A stretch of 64,000 nucleotides of DNA from Sellimonas caecigallum (lineage in GTDB: Bacteria > Bacillota > Clostridia > Lachnospirales > Lachnospiraceae), in assembly GCF_045038405.1 (NCBI RefSeq), contig NZ_CP173660.1:434001-498000 (forward strand), read 5' to 3'. A program made the position numbers and the translations under genes. Positions 15,774-25,162 of the stretch are shown piece by piece; positions within the stretch are counted from its first letter, which is position 1, and every line of letters begins with the position of its first letter. The notes beneath the pieces were generated by a model that saw nothing but the letters and a program-made list of their open reading frames with translations, made no database searches and was not told the origin of the DNA.

Positions 15774-16991
15774 CTATCTCTTGAAGAAATCTGGAATCTT
15801 GATGGACTGCTCTTTTACCCTTCCTCCTGTCGCTGTCTGGGAAGTTGTCTGTGTCGGTACTGTCCGTGTGATATTGTCAGATGTTCTTGCAGTTCTTGGC
15901 TGCTGTGGCATGCGTGTTACTCTTCCCATGTCTGTCTTCGGAGAAGATGCCTGGGAATGTGTCTCGTTTGTCTCCGCAAACATAGAACTGTTCTGTTTTG
16001 CGCTTTCTATTCTGGATTTCAGTCTGGATCCGGAATTCTCCGCATTATGTAACCCTGTCGCAATGACTGTGATAGTAGCCTCATCCGTTCTTGATTCATC
16101 GTACATCGCACCGAAGATAATGTTTGCCTCTTCTCCTGCAAGTTCCTGTACATATTCTGCTGCATCGCTTGCATCCATCAAAGTGATATCTCCGGAAATA
16201 TTGATAATCACATGAGAAGCACCGGAAATCGTCGTTTCAAGCAGCGGGCTTGCAACAGCCTGTTTTACTGCCTCCAGCGCCTTGTCATCTCCTCTTCCGT
16301 GACCGATACCGATGTGAGCGATACCCTTATCTGTCATGACAGTCTGGATGTCTGCAAAGTCAAGGTTGATCAGTGACGGTACATTGATCAAGTCTGTGAT
16401 ACCCTGGATACCCTGCTGAAGAACTTCATCCGCTTTCTTCAGAGCATCCGGCATTGTTGTCCTTCTATCGACAACTTCAAGCAGTTTATCATTCGGGATC
16501 ACAATAAGTGTGTCTACATTTTCCTTTAATTTTTCAATTCCTGCAAGTGCATTGTTCATACGTGTCCTGGATTCAAAACGGAACGGTTTTGTAACAACAC
16601 CTACTGTAAGAGAACCCTGTTCTTTTGCAATACGTGCTACAACCGGCGTCGCTCCTGTCCCTGTTCCGCCTCCCATACCGCATGTGACAAACACCATGTC
16701 TGCACCTTTCAATGCGGATGCAATCTCGTCTGCACTTTCTTCTGCTGCTTTTTCCCCAACTTCCGGCTTTGCTCCAGCGCCAAGACCTTTTGTGATCTTG
16801 TCTCCAATCTGCATCAGTGTTGGTGCTTTGCAGTATTGAAGTGCCTGCTTATCAGTATTGATCGCAATAAACTCTACTCCGGCAATCTGTTCATCTATCA
16901 TACGGTTTACAGCATTATTACCGCCTCCGCCTACACCAACAACGATAATTTTTGCTGCAGCTTCTGATTCATTTGTCTTGATTTCTAACAA
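15774..16991 (-). CDS. ftsZ: Cell division protein FtsZ
   Basis: 405 aa tubulin-like GTPase forming the division ring. Nucleotide-binding motifs: VVGVGGGGNNAVNRM, the tubulin signature GGGTGTGATPVVA, and the T7 loop NLDFADI with catalytic Asp. The tail is a Ser/Thr/Gln-rich linker ending in IKIPDFFKR, the conserved C-terminal peptide that binds partners. The first ATG in frame (17012) lies upstream of the AAGGAGG ribosome site, which is inside that longer frame. A TTG at 16991, 8 nt after GGAGG, gives MLEIKTNESEAAAKIIVV, the usual Lachnospiraceae start. Own promoter at 17065-17093; last gene of the cluster, followed by a terminator. Confidence 0.97.
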   Translation of the reverse strand: MLEIKTNESEAAAKIIVVGVGGGGNNAVNRMIDEQIAGVEFIAINTDKQALQYCKAPTLMQIGDKITKGLGAGAKPEVGEKAAEESADEIASALKGADMVFVTCGMGGGTGTGATPVVARIAKEQGSLTVGVVTKPFRFESRTRMNNALAGIEKLKENVDTLIVIPNDKLLEVVDRRTTMPDALKKADEVLQQGIQGITDLINVPSLINLDFADIQTVMTDKGIAHIGIGHGRGDDKALEAVKQAVASPLLETTISGASHVIINISGDITLMDASDAAEYVQELAGEEANIIFGAMYDESRTDEATITVIATGLHNAENSGSRLKSRIESAKQNSSMFAETNETHSQASSPKTDMGRVTRMPQQPRTARTSDNITRTVPTQTTSQTATGGRVKEQSIKIPDFFKR

Positions 16992-17064
16992 GAGTGTCTC
17001 CTCCTTTGTCATGCTTTATTATTTATACACCCACAAGTATATATATTTCTGCCATATATACAAT

Positions 17065-17093
17065 ATAATATAGTCTTTCACAGCAAATTTCAA
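17065..17093 (-). promoter_or_regulatory. Sigma-A-type promoter of ftsZ
   Basis: Minus-strand TTGAAA (17093-17088), 17-bp spacer, TATTAT (17070-17065). It lies between the divIB stop (17113) and ftsZ, giving a leader of about 65 nt. Confidence 0.75.
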
Positions 17094-17112
17094 TAGAATT
17101 TTTACGAATTTT

Positions 17113-17868
17113 CTACTTTTTTTCAAAGCTGATCGTGTCTGTACTATCTCCAAAATGTTCGAGATGAAGCGTCCCTTTTTGTCCTTCCAGCATAGGAAGT
17201 ATCGTTGGAAGTTGTGCTATTTTTTCCTCCGGATTCCCGCTCCCAAGCTCAACGCAGATTTCTCCAAAATACAGTGTGATATTTTCCCCGTCACAGAGAA
17301 TCCTGTCACTGGCGAGCTCTTTCCTTTCCAGAAGGTCGATTACCTGGACAAGATATCCGAACACAGCGTCATCTTTTACCGAAAGTTTTTTTCCCTTGGA
17401 CGCCTTCTTTACATCCAGTCCTTCAATCTTTGTGACGTCTTCCCTTAGTTCCTCCAGTATTCCAAGAACATATCCTTCCTCATCAAAATACACATATTTT
17501 CCATCTGATTCCACATAGCCGATAGGCGTCTTCTCTGTCACCTTTACCTGGATCGTCCACGGATTTTTCATGGTAAACTGTATCGACTCTGCCGTATCCG
17601 GAACCGGAAATGATCCAAATTTGGTCCTGGCAAGAAGAATCAGGGAATTGTCTGCTCCCCCCTGCTTCTCTATATACTGCAGTATTTCTTCTTTCGTAAG
17701 AAATGAATTTCCTGTAATATGGATCGTCCTGACCTGAAAAATCAGTGCCAGGGCAATCAAAAGAGCCACCACTCCAACGGCGGTTCCAAGTCTTATCAAA
17801 AGCTGTTTTCTCCGGGCTTTTTTCAGTCTTTTCCTCGTCCCGTCCCTCTGTGCGATACGATCGCTCAT
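17113..17868 (-). CDS. divIB: Cell division protein DivIB/FtsQ
   Basis: 251 aa. Basic cytoplasmic N-terminus (RKRLKKARRKQLLIRL), one membrane helix (about 28-46), then a POTRA domain (VRTIHITGNSFLTKEEILQYI) and the FtsQ beta domain (NPWTIQVKVTEKTPIGYVESDGKYVYFDEEGYVL). It bridges FtsL/DivIC and the septal synthase. AAGGAGG sits before the ATG. It lies between ftsW and ftsZ; murG and ftsA, often found near it in other Firmicutes, are absent here. Confidence 0.9.
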   Translation of the reverse strand: MSDRIAQRDGTRKRLKKARRKQLLIRLGTAVGVVALLIALALIFQVRTIHITGNSFLTKEEILQYIEKQGGADNSLILLARTKFGSFPVPDTAESIQFTMKNPWTIQVKVTEKTPIGYVESDGKYVYFDEEGYVLGILEELREDVTKIEGLDVKKASKGKKLSVKDDAVFGYLVQVIDLLERKELASDRILCDGENITLYFGEICVELGSGNPEEKIAQLPTILPMLEGQKGTLHLEHFGDSTDTISFEKK

Positions 17869-17938
17869 GGCTGTTCCTCCTTATTTTGTACTGTTTTACA
17901 TCCATATTGTACATTGTAGACCAATGATAACTCTTATT

Positions 17939-19024
17939 TTACCAACTGGCTACACTGAATACAAGCCCCATTTCCACGAGAAGAAACACAACAGAAGTAC
18001 CTCCGTAGCTGATAAACGGCAGTGTGATCCCAGTATTCGGGATCGTATTGGTCACAACAGCAATATTCAAAATGACCTGGATCATCATATGCGCCATAGC
18101 TCCCGCCGCAATAAGGGCGCCGAACAGATCTTTCGCATGGGTGGAGATCACAAAGAAACGCCATATGAGCAAAAGAAACAAAATGACAATAAAGGAGGCG
18201 CCTACAAGACCTAATTCTTCACATATAATAGAAAATATCATGTCATTTTGCGCCTCAGGTACAAATCCCAGTTTCTGTATACTGCTTCCGAGCCCTTTTC
18301 CAAAAAGCCCTCCTGAACCGATAGCATAAAGTCCCTGGAGTGTCTGATACCCTTTTTCGTACTTTTCCGGGTTCTGCCAGATAGCAATCCGCTCCAGGCG
18401 GTAGCTTTCCAGTGCCAGAAAGATTCCCATAAATCCACATCCAAGTACAGCCATCCACACAAACTGGGCATATTTAGGACTGGCCGCAAATATCAGTATC
18501 ACAGCAATCCCAAGGATAATCACTGCGGTACTGAGGTTACTTGCCCCCACAAGTCCCACAACCGGCAGTACCCAAAGCATGATTTTCAGAAGTGTGCCAA
18601 GCTTTCCTATCTTCTTTACGTTTTTCGTTACGATCCATGAAAGAAAGATGATCAGCGCAATTTTGGCATACTCAGACGGCTGAAAGGAAAACGGACCCAG
18701 AGAAAGCCATCTCTTGGATCCGTTGTATTCATCTCCGACAAGCATTACGGCCACACAGAGCAACACTGCTCCGATGTATGCCGGCACTGCCAGTTTTTCC
18801 CACATATGGTAATCTGTTTTTGCCACTGCGTACATTCCTGCCAGTCCGAGTGATGTGGCAAACAGCTGTTTTTTCAAATAGTAAAAGGAGTCGCCGAATT
18901 TTGTCTTGCCATTATAGGCACTTGTACTGTAAAGGATGACAAGTCCTGTTATCACAAGTAAGAAAACTATGACCAGGAGAACTTTGTCAGTCTTTCCCTG
19001 GCTCCGTCTTTCCTCTTGTTCCAC
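17939..19024 (-). CDS. ftsW: SEDS peptidoglycan polymerase FtsW/SpoVE
   Basis: 361 aa, about ten membrane helices. SEDS motifs: ILYSTSAYN near helix 1, GSKRWLSLGPFSFQPSEYAKIALI with the invariant Arg-Trp and Pro-Ser-Glu, QGLYAIGSGGLFGKGLG, EAQNDMIFSIICEELG and a C-terminal GITLPFISYGGTS. It polymerises lipid II glycan strands at the septum together with a class B PBP from the same cluster. AGGAG lies 8 nt before a GTG at 19024; the GTG three codons earlier overlaps that site and is less likely. Starts 12 bp after murD. Confidence 0.94.
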   Translation of the reverse strand: MEQEERRSQGKTDKVLLVIVFLLVITGLVILYSTSAYNGKTKFGDSFYYLKKQLFATSLGLAGMYAVAKTDYHMWEKLAVPAYIGAVLLCVAVMLVGDEYNGSKRWLSLGPFSFQPSEYAKIALIIFLSWIVTKNVKKIGKLGTLLKIMLWVLPVVGLVGASNLSTAVIILGIAVILIFAASPKYAQFVWMAVLGCGFMGIFLALESYRLERIAIWQNPEKYEKGYQTLQGLYAIGSGGLFGKGLGSSIQKLGFVPEAQNDMIFSIICEELGLVGASFIVILFLLLIWRFFVISTHAKDLFGALIAAGAMAHMMIQVILNIAVVTNTIPNTGITLPFISYGGTSVVFLLVEMGLVFSVASW

Positions 19025-19036
19025 TCTATCCACTCC

Positions 19037-20392
19037 TTACAGAGATTTTACTAATTCTTTGAATTTCTCTCCCCGTTCTTCATAATTCTTAAACATGCCC
19101 CAGCTTGCACATGCCGGAGAAAGCAAAACGGCATCGCCGGACTCTGCGATCTCACTTGCCATCTTTACCGCCTCCTCGAAGGTATCTGCAAAGATAAAGT
19201 CATAAAATCCACATGCTTTGGCATCTTCTGCGATCTTCTGTCTTGTCTCCCCGATGAGAATCAGCTTTTTCACTTTTCCCTGAAAACTTTCAATCCACTC
19301 TTTGTACTCCGACTGCTTATCGTATCCTCCTCCGATGAGTACAGTCGGGCGATTCATCGCACAGATTCCACGGATCGCGGCATCCGGATTGGTTCCTTTG
19401 GAATCATTGTAGTAAGCTACCCCGTATTTTTCTGTCACATACTCAATCCGGTGTTCCACACCCTGGAAATTGCGGATGACAACGCGGATAGTTTCCATCG
19501 GTACCCCGTAGAGAGCCGCCATAGCTACAGCAGCCATCACATTTTCGTAGTTGTGTATTCCGAGCAGTTTCAGTTCCTGTACATCGCACACTTTGACCGT
19601 TTCAGGGTTCCGATATACGATGGCTCCATCTTTCAGATAGATTCCTTCTTCCAGTTCTCGCTTGCTGCTGAAAAAGAACGGTTTTGCACTCAGATTTTTC
19701 CCAAACTCACGCAGAACTTCATCCTCATAATTCAGCACACACGCTTCCTGCTCTGTCTGGTTGGATGCAATCGCTTTTTTTGCCGCGATATAATTTTCCA
19801 TCGTATGGTGCCGGTTCAAATGATCCGGCGTGATATTCAATATAGCACTCACTTTCGGGCGGAAACTATGGATCGTCTCAAGCTGAAAACTGCTGATCTC
19901 CGCAACGGTTATTGCCTTTTCCGTCATCTTCATAGCTTCCAGCGTGTATGGGTTCCCGATATTACCCACTACATACACTTCGTCTGCATACGCTTTCATG
20001 ATCTCGCCCAGAAGTGTCGTTGTCGTCGTCTTTCCATTGGTACCTGTGATCGCAAGCACATCTCCCTTTCCGCAGCAGTACGCAAGCTCCACTTCGCCCC
20101 AGATCGGAATATTCCTTGCTCGCATCTTTTCAACAACCGCAAGGTCCGTCGGAACTCCGGGACTCATAACAACAAGATCCAGCGTATCCATCACTTCTTC
20201 CGGGAGTTCTCCCAGGAGAATCTGTGTCTTTGCATACTCCGGAAGACGCTCTTTGATGTCCTTCGCATTCAGATTCTCATTTCCGTCATATAATATCGTG
20301 GCGGCACCTTTCGCGTCCAAAAGTGTTGCCGCACCGATCCCGCTTTTCCCAGAACCGAACACAAGTACCGTCTTTCCTTTAAATTCAAACAT
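19037..20392 (-). CDS. murD: UDP-N-acetylmuramoyl-L-alanine--D-glutamate ligase MurD
   Basis: 451 aa cytosolic Mur ligase adding D-Glu to UDP-MurNAc-L-Ala. N-terminal Rossmann domain (KTVLVFGSGKSGIGAATLL), central ATPase domain with the P-loop AITGTNGKTTTTTLLGEI, NITPDHLNRHHTMENYIAAK and a C-terminal domain with YYNDSKGTNPDAA and LIGGGYDKQSEY. All are standard MurD motifs and the length is normal. It lies between mraY (22 bp) and ftsW (12 bp) in one operon. Confidence 0.96.
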   Translation of the reverse strand: MFEFKGKTVLVFGSGKSGIGAATLLDAKGAATILYDGNENLNAKDIKERLPEYAKTQILLGELPEEVMDTLDLVVMSPGVPTDLAVVEKMRARNIPIWGEVELAYCCGKGDVLAITGTNGKTTTTTLLGEIMKAYADEVYVVGNIGNPYTLEAMKMTEKAITVAEISSFQLETIHSFRPKVSAILNITPDHLNRHHTMENYIAAKKAIASNQTEQEACVLNYEDEVLREFGKNLSAKPFFFSSKRELEEGIYLKDGAIVYRNPETVKVCDVQELKLLGIHNYENVMAAVAMAALYGVPMETIRVVIRNFQGVEHRIEYVTEKYGVAYYNDSKGTNPDAAIRGICAMNRPTVLIGGGYDKQSEYKEWIESFQGKVKKLILIGETRQKIAEDAKACGFYDFIFADTFEEAVKMASEIAESGDAVLLSPACASWGMFKNYEERGEKFKELVKSL

Positions 20393-20414
20393 TTCGTCTC
20401 CGTCCTTTCGTACC

Positions 20415-21371
20415 TTAGATCGCCATCAAAGCAATCAGACATAAGATTGCGGTCACAATGGAAAACACTGCGACTACTCTCGTCTCCGACCATCCACACA
20501 GTTCAAAATGATGATGGATAGGAGCCATTTTAAAGATTCTTTTGCCGCCTGTCTTTTTAAAATAAGTAACCTGTATCATAACAGAGGCCACTTCCACAAG
20601 ATAGACAAGCCCTACAATGATAATAAAAATCGGCATCTGCAGCATATATGCAGTGGACGCCACAAAACCTCCCAGTGCCAGAGAACCTGTGTCCCCCATA
20701 AAGACACTGGCCGGGTATACATTAAATAGAAGAAACCCAAGCAAAGCTCCTACAACTGCGCATGTGATTGGCTCAATCCCGCTCTTCGTCCCAACAGCTA
20801 CCACAGTAAAAAATGTTGCTACGAGAACTGTCACACTGGATGCAAGTCCGTCCAGTCCGTCTGTGAAATTGACTCCATTTACCGTACCGATCACGGCCAC
20901 AAAAAGCAGCGGTATCGCTACCCAACCAATATCCCAGTATTTTCCTCCTGAAAATGGTATCAAAAGTGTAAGCGGAATATTCGTCACTTTCACAAGATAA
21001 TAGGCAAAAATTGCCGTTACTACGATCTGAAGCGCAAATTTCTGCTTTGGATAAAGTCCATCTGAACGCTTCATCACAACCTTCAGATAATCATCCAGAA
21101 ATCCGATGAGTCCGAATCCAAGTGTCACAAACAGGATCGGGATAATTTTGGGATAATCTTTCACATAGAGCAGAGACGTGATCACGATCGAAGCAAGTAT
21201 CATGACACCCCCCATCGTCGGCGTCCCTGCTTTCTTCAGATGAGACTCCACCCCTTCTACCCGTTCAGTCTGTTTCATCTTCATCTTCCTGAGTATCGGA
21301 ATCACAATCGGTCCCATGACAACACTTAACCCAAAGGCTACCAGTACCGGAATTACAAACGTATAATCCAT
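20415..21371 (-). CDS. mraY: Phospho-N-acetylmuramoyl-pentapeptide transferase MraY
   Basis: 318 aa with about ten membrane helices. Makes lipid I from UDP-MurNAc-pentapeptide and undecaprenyl phosphate. Family motifs: GTPTMGGVMIL, FLDDYLKVVMKRSDGLYPKQK (Asp pair), VNFTDGLDGLASSV, FMGDTGSLALGGF and MAPIHHHFELCGWSE (His cluster). AGAGG is 7 nt before the ATG at 21371; the GTG two codons earlier is too close to the ribosome site. Confidence 0.95.
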   Translation of the reverse strand: MDYTFVIPVLVAFGLSVVMGPIVIPILRKMKMKQTERVEGVESHLKKAGTPTMGGVMILASIVITSLLYVKDYPKIIPILFVTLGFGLIGFLDDYLKVVMKRSDGLYPKQKFALQIVVTAIFAYYLVKVTNIPLTLLIPFSGGKYWDIGWVAIPLLFVAVIGTVNGVNFTDGLDGLASSVTVLVATFFTVVAVGTKSGIEPITCAVVGALLGFLLFNVYPASVFMGDTGSLALGGFVASTAYMLQMPIFIIIVGLVYLVEVASVMIQVTYFKKTGGKRIFKMAPIHHHFELCGWSETRVVAVFSIVTAILCLIALMAI

Positions 21372-21470
21372 ATCCACACCTCTTCATCCTTCTGTTTCTA
21401 AACAGGCACAATGCCTGCGTACAATTATACCGTATTTAAGCTTTGTTTACAAGAAATTCCCCCTTATTTT

Positions 21471-23210
21471 TCACTTTCTGCCGTTTCCGGTCTTCTCAAT
21501 CCCAAGATACGGGAGAACTGCATCAAAAATCTGCCTCATGACCGGAGCTGCTATCGTCCCTCCATAATAGATTCCCTGCGGATTGTAAATGATACACATT
21601 CCCAGCACCTGCGGATCATCTGCCGGGGCAAATCCCAGAAACGAGGAGATATATTTGTTGGCGCTTCTCGGCAGTGTCTGGGATGTGGCTGTCTTTCCCC
21701 CAATCTTGTATCCTTCGATATAGCCATTCTTTCCGGATCCTTCCGATACCACGCTTTCCAGAATTTTCTGCATTGTCTCGCATGTCTCTTCTGACACGAT
21801 CCGTTCTTCTTTTTTATAAGGAAATTCTTTTATCGTCTTACCTGTTTCTGCACTCTTTACCTCCATACCAAAATGAGGAGTAATCCGTTTTCCGCCATTA
21901 ATGAGAGAACTTACCGTAGCTGCCATCTGGATTGGCGTAACCTGAAAAGACTGTCCAAATGACATGGTTGCAAGCTCTACTTCCCCAATGTCTTCTCTTC
22001 GGTGCATGATAGTTCCTGCCTCCCCCGGCAGATCCACCCCTGTCTTTTCCATGAGGCCAAACTGTTCAAAATAATCACAGAACCGTTCCGATCCAAGCCT
22101 TTGCCCAACCTCCATAAACACCGGGTTGCAGGAATTTTGAACCCCTTGAACAAAAGTCTCGCTTCCGTGTCCTCCTGCTTTATGGCAGCGGATTCTGCGG
22201 TCTTCCACGATCTTATATCCAGGGCAGAAAAATTGGTCGTCCGTCTCCACAACTCCCTCCTCCAGGCTGGCGCTTGCTGTAATGATCTTAAAAACAGAAC
22301 CGGGTTCATATGTATCATTGATACACCCGTTTCTCCACATTTGGTTGAGAAGTTCCTGCTTTTTTTCATCATCCATCTGCACATCGCCTCCTGTGTTCAG
22401 CTCAAATGGCTCATTTAAATTGAATTCCGGATAATTAACCATAGCCAGTATTTCTCCGTTCTGCGGATTCATCAGAAGGATTGCCACTTTGTCTGCCTGC
22501 TTTTCTTCCATAACTTTCTGTGCCATCTGCTGAGCGTATTCCTGTATATTATAGTCCAGACTAATCCGGAGCGTGTTCCCTGCCCGGGGCTCAATCCGGT
22601 CTTCCGCAATGTCTGGAAGTTCAATCCCTCTGGCGTCTGTCGTAGCCAGGATCTTTCCATTCTCTCCTTTCAGGTAATCTTCATATTTTACTTCCAGCCC
22701 TATGATCCCCTGATTATCTCCCCCTGTAAATCCCAGAACCTTACTTGCCAGTTCTTCATACGGATAATACCTTTTGAAATCCTCATCGACTTTTACCCCT
22801 TCAAGCTCCATCTCCCGGATTTTGTCTCCTGTTTCCTTATCCACATTCGTTTTTACCCGCTCCATGGAAGATACTTTTTCCACTCTTTTCCTTACTTCTT
22901 TCTCTTCCATCCCAAGTGTATCCGAGAGTAATTTTATGACCTTCTCGGGCTCTTTGATCTGACTGTGTATGACAGACACCGTACACACCGTCCTGTTAGT
23001 CGCTAACACTTTCCCGTTTCTGTCTACAATCTCTCCTCTTGCCGCCTTAATATCTCTTTCTCTTTCATGGAGAGCCTCCGCTTTTTTCTGATAATATTCC
23101 GCTTCAAAAATCATAAGATAACAAAGCCTTCCAATCAGCCCCACGATCATGATGACTGCCAGCGCAAATACAATACAGATTTTTCTTTTATTGTATGTTT
23201 TGTTCTTCAT
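21471..23210 (-). CDS. Class B penicillin-binding protein, SpoVD/FtsI-like, with KTA in place of KTG
   Basis: 579 aa. N-terminal membrane anchor (about 11-31), a PBP dimer domain (RGEIVDRNGKVLATNRTV; HERERDIKAARG) and a transpeptidase domain with SxxK (EPGSVFKIITA), SxN (QNSCNP) and, in place of the third motif KTG, GGKTATSQ. No C-terminal PASTA domain, unlike B. subtilis SpoVD. It is second of two tandem class B PBPs, so one is likely vegetative (FtsI) and the other sporulation-linked (SpoVD); which is which cannot be settled here. Its ribosome site (GAGG) lies in the 3' arm of a hairpin at 23217-23264. Confidence 0.88.
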   Translation of the reverse strand: MKNKTYNKRKICIVFALAVIMIVGLIGRLCYLMIFEAEYYQKKAEALHERERDIKAARGEIVDRNGKVLATNRTVCTVSVIHSQIKEPEKVIKLLSDTLGMEEKEVRKRVEKVSSMERVKTNVDKETGDKIREMELEGVKVDEDFKRYYPYEELASKVLGFTGGDNQGIIGLEVKYEDYLKGENGKILATTDARGIELPDIAEDRIEPRAGNTLRISLDYNIQEYAQQMAQKVMEEKQADKVAILLMNPQNGEILAMVNYPEFNLNEPFELNTGGDVQMDDEKKQELLNQMWRNGCINDTYEPGSVFKIITASASLEEGVVETDDQFFCPGYKIVEDRRIRCHKAGGHGSETFVQGVQNSCNPVFMEVGQRLGSERFCDYFEQFGLMEKTGVDLPGEAGTIMHRREDIGEVELATMSFGQSFQVTPIQMAATVSSLINGGKRITPHFGMEVKSAETGKTIKEFPYKKEERIVSEETCETMQKILESVVSEGSGKNGYIEGYKIGGKTATSQTLPRSANKYISSFLGFAPADDPQVLGMCIIYNPQGIYYGGTIAAPVMRQIFDAVLPYLGIEKTGNGRK

Positions 23211-23216
23211 ACAAAA

Positions 23217-23264
23217 AACCTCACAGAAGCGATTAATACAGATTATTAATCCTTTTGTGAGGTT
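23217..23264 (-). promoter_or_regulatory. Hairpin between the two PBP genes that also buries a ribosome site
   Basis: AACCTCACA pairs perfectly with TGTGAGGTT (9 bp, outer arms 23256-23264 and 23217-23225). An inner 8-bp stem (GATTAATA/TATTAATC) has a 5-nt loop. On the minus strand the outer 3' arm is followed by a short T-run and then the ATG at 23210. The GAGG in that arm is the only ribosome site for the downstream PBP. It may act as a partial terminator or as a translation control. Confidence 0.75.
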
Positions 23265-23272
23265 ATTCTTTT

Positions 23273-25138
23273 TTATTGCGTTTGTTCTGTTTTCGTAATG
23301 TTAAGATACGGGAACGCTTCTTTCATGATATCAGCCGCAAGACCGGTAGCCAGATAGCTGGCTGCCTGCTGTTCCAGATTTGGTTCATCTACAACAACAT
23401 AGATCATGATCTCCGGATTCTCCTGAGGTGCGTATCCGATAAAGGAGTTTAAGTTCTTCCCCTCGCTTCGTGGATGTTTTTCGGCAGTCCCTGTCTTTCC
23501 GCCGATCGCATATCCAGCCACTTGAGCGGATTTTCCGCTACCTTCCTCTACAACACCCAGCATATAATCTTTCAGTATCTCGCCTGTCTCTTTTGATATT
23601 GTCTTCTTTGCCAGAACAGGCGTCTTTGTGTAGACTACATCTCCGTTGGCATCCTGAATCTCTTTTACCACATATGGCTCATAATAGTTTCCGCCGTTTA
23701 TGAGAGAGCAGAAACCTGCTGCAAGCTGTGTCATCGTCACATTGAAGTTCTGTCCGAAAGAGTTTGTTCCAAGGTCGATCGGTTTCATATTTTCCGGAGA
23801 ATAGAGAAGGCTCGATGTATCCCCTTCTCCTGGGAGATCGATCCCGGTATATTCGCCAAACCCGAAAATATGCTGATATCTGCTGAAATCTTCAGCCCCC
23901 AGTTTTTCGGCGATTTCCATCATACCGACATTGCAGGAGTTCTCAAGCACCTGTTTCAGCGTCTGTGTTCCATGTCCGCTTGTAGCAATACATGCTACCG
24001 GCTGCGGCACGCCATCGTACTTGTACGACCCACCACATACAAAAGTCTCATTCCCGGTCAGTTTCCCAGTCTCAAATCCTGCTGCCATCGTGAAAGGCTT
24101 CATAGTGGAACCCGGTTCGAACGTATCACTGATGCAGAAATTCCGCCAGAGAGCATTCATAGCATCCAACTTTTCTTCTTTGGACATTGCCTCCAGCTCC
24201 TCATTTGTATAGTACTGGCTGAGATCTCTCGGATTGTTCAGGTCAAAATTCGGATAGCTCGCCTCTGCGAGAATCGCTCCTGTATTTGGATCCATCATGA
24301 TGACAGCTGTATTTTTCGTGCCTTCTCCTTCGTACGCATTGTCTTTGAGCCGATCATTCAGTTCTTTGATATGCTTTTCCACAATGGCCTGCAGATTCAC
24401 ATCAATGGTCGTGACAATGTTATTTCCGTCCACCGCATTCTGAATCACATTTTCGGAGTCTGAATCTGAATTCAGATATCCCGTTTTTCTTCCGTCTGTC
24501 CCGTTAAGTTCTTCGTTATAATATGCCTCCAGTCCAATGGTTCCCACATTTCCGGAAGATGTATATCCGATCACGTCCGACGCAAGTGTGCTGTATGGAT
24601 ATTTTCTTACATATGTATCTTCCAGGGTAACCGCTCCGATCATTTTATTTTCGTTCTCCAGCTTTTTAAATGCCTGCCCTTCTTCATAGCCAGCATTTTT
24701 GATCAGTGTCAGATATCTGTTTTCTTTCTCCTCCTGAATCTGCTCTCTAAGCTGTGTCTCCTCAAGGCCGAACGCTTCACACAGTGCATCGACAGTCGCA
24801 TCGATCATCTGATTTTTATACTGTTTCTTTGTTTCCAACAGCCCTTTCACATCCAGAACCACGTTATACGTCCTCTCACTGGTAGCTATCTTTGTCCCAT
24901 TGGTGTCCAGTATATCTCCCCGTTTAAATGGGATCGTCTGGCCTGTATTACGGATTTGACTCATTACCTGTTTTTTATATTCTTTTCCGTTAACGATATT
25001 GATAAATGCAGCCCTTCCCACAAAAAAAACAAAAGCCAGTATGATTGCCGCAAACACTCCTACCAGCTTAATCTGCATTTTTTTAGGAAATTTTCTGTAA
25101 AGATTTTGATATCTGCCCTTTCTTTTCCTCTTAGCCAT
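23273..25138 (-). CDS. ftsI: Class B penicillin-binding protein (FtsI/PBP2B-like transpeptidase)
   Basis: 621 aa from the ATG at 25138 (AAGG 8 nt upstream; a GTG three codons earlier is possible). Basic N-terminus and one membrane helix, PBP dimer domain (FKRGDILDTNGTKIATSERTYNVVLDV), and transpeptidase domain with SxxK EPGSTMKPFTM, SxN ENSCNVGM and KTG GGKTGTAEKHPR. It cross-links septal peptidoglycan and pairs with a SEDS polymerase. Directly downstream of ftsL (24 bp). No PASTA domains. Confidence 0.9.
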   Translation of the reverse strand: MAKRKRKGRYQNLYRKFPKKMQIKLVGVFAAIILAFVFFVGRAAFINIVNGKEYKKQVMSQIRNTGQTIPFKRGDILDTNGTKIATSERTYNVVLDVKGLLETKKQYKNQMIDATVDALCEAFGLEETQLREQIQEEKENRYLTLIKNAGYEEGQAFKKLENENKMIGAVTLEDTYVRKYPYSTLASDVIGYTSSGNVGTIGLEAYYNEELNGTDGRKTGYLNSDSDSENVIQNAVDGNNIVTTIDVNLQAIVEKHIKELNDRLKDNAYEGEGTKNTAVIMMDPNTGAILAEASYPNFDLNNPRDLSQYYTNEELEAMSKEEKLDAMNALWRNFCISDTFEPGSTMKPFTMAAGFETGKLTGNETFVCGGSYKYDGVPQPVACIATSGHGTQTLKQVLENSCNVGMMEIAEKLGAEDFSRYQHIFGFGEYTGIDLPGEGDTSSLLYSPENMKPIDLGTNSFGQNFNVTMTQLAAGFCSLINGGNYYEPYVVKEIQDANGDVVYTKTPVLAKKTISKETGEILKDYMLGVVEEGSGKSAQVAGYAIGGKTGTAEKHPRSEGKNLNSFIGYAPQENPEIMIYVVVDEPNLEQQAASYLATGLAADIMKEAFPYLNITKTEQTQ

Positions 25139-25162
25139 GCACTTCACCTTTTCAATTTTGCA

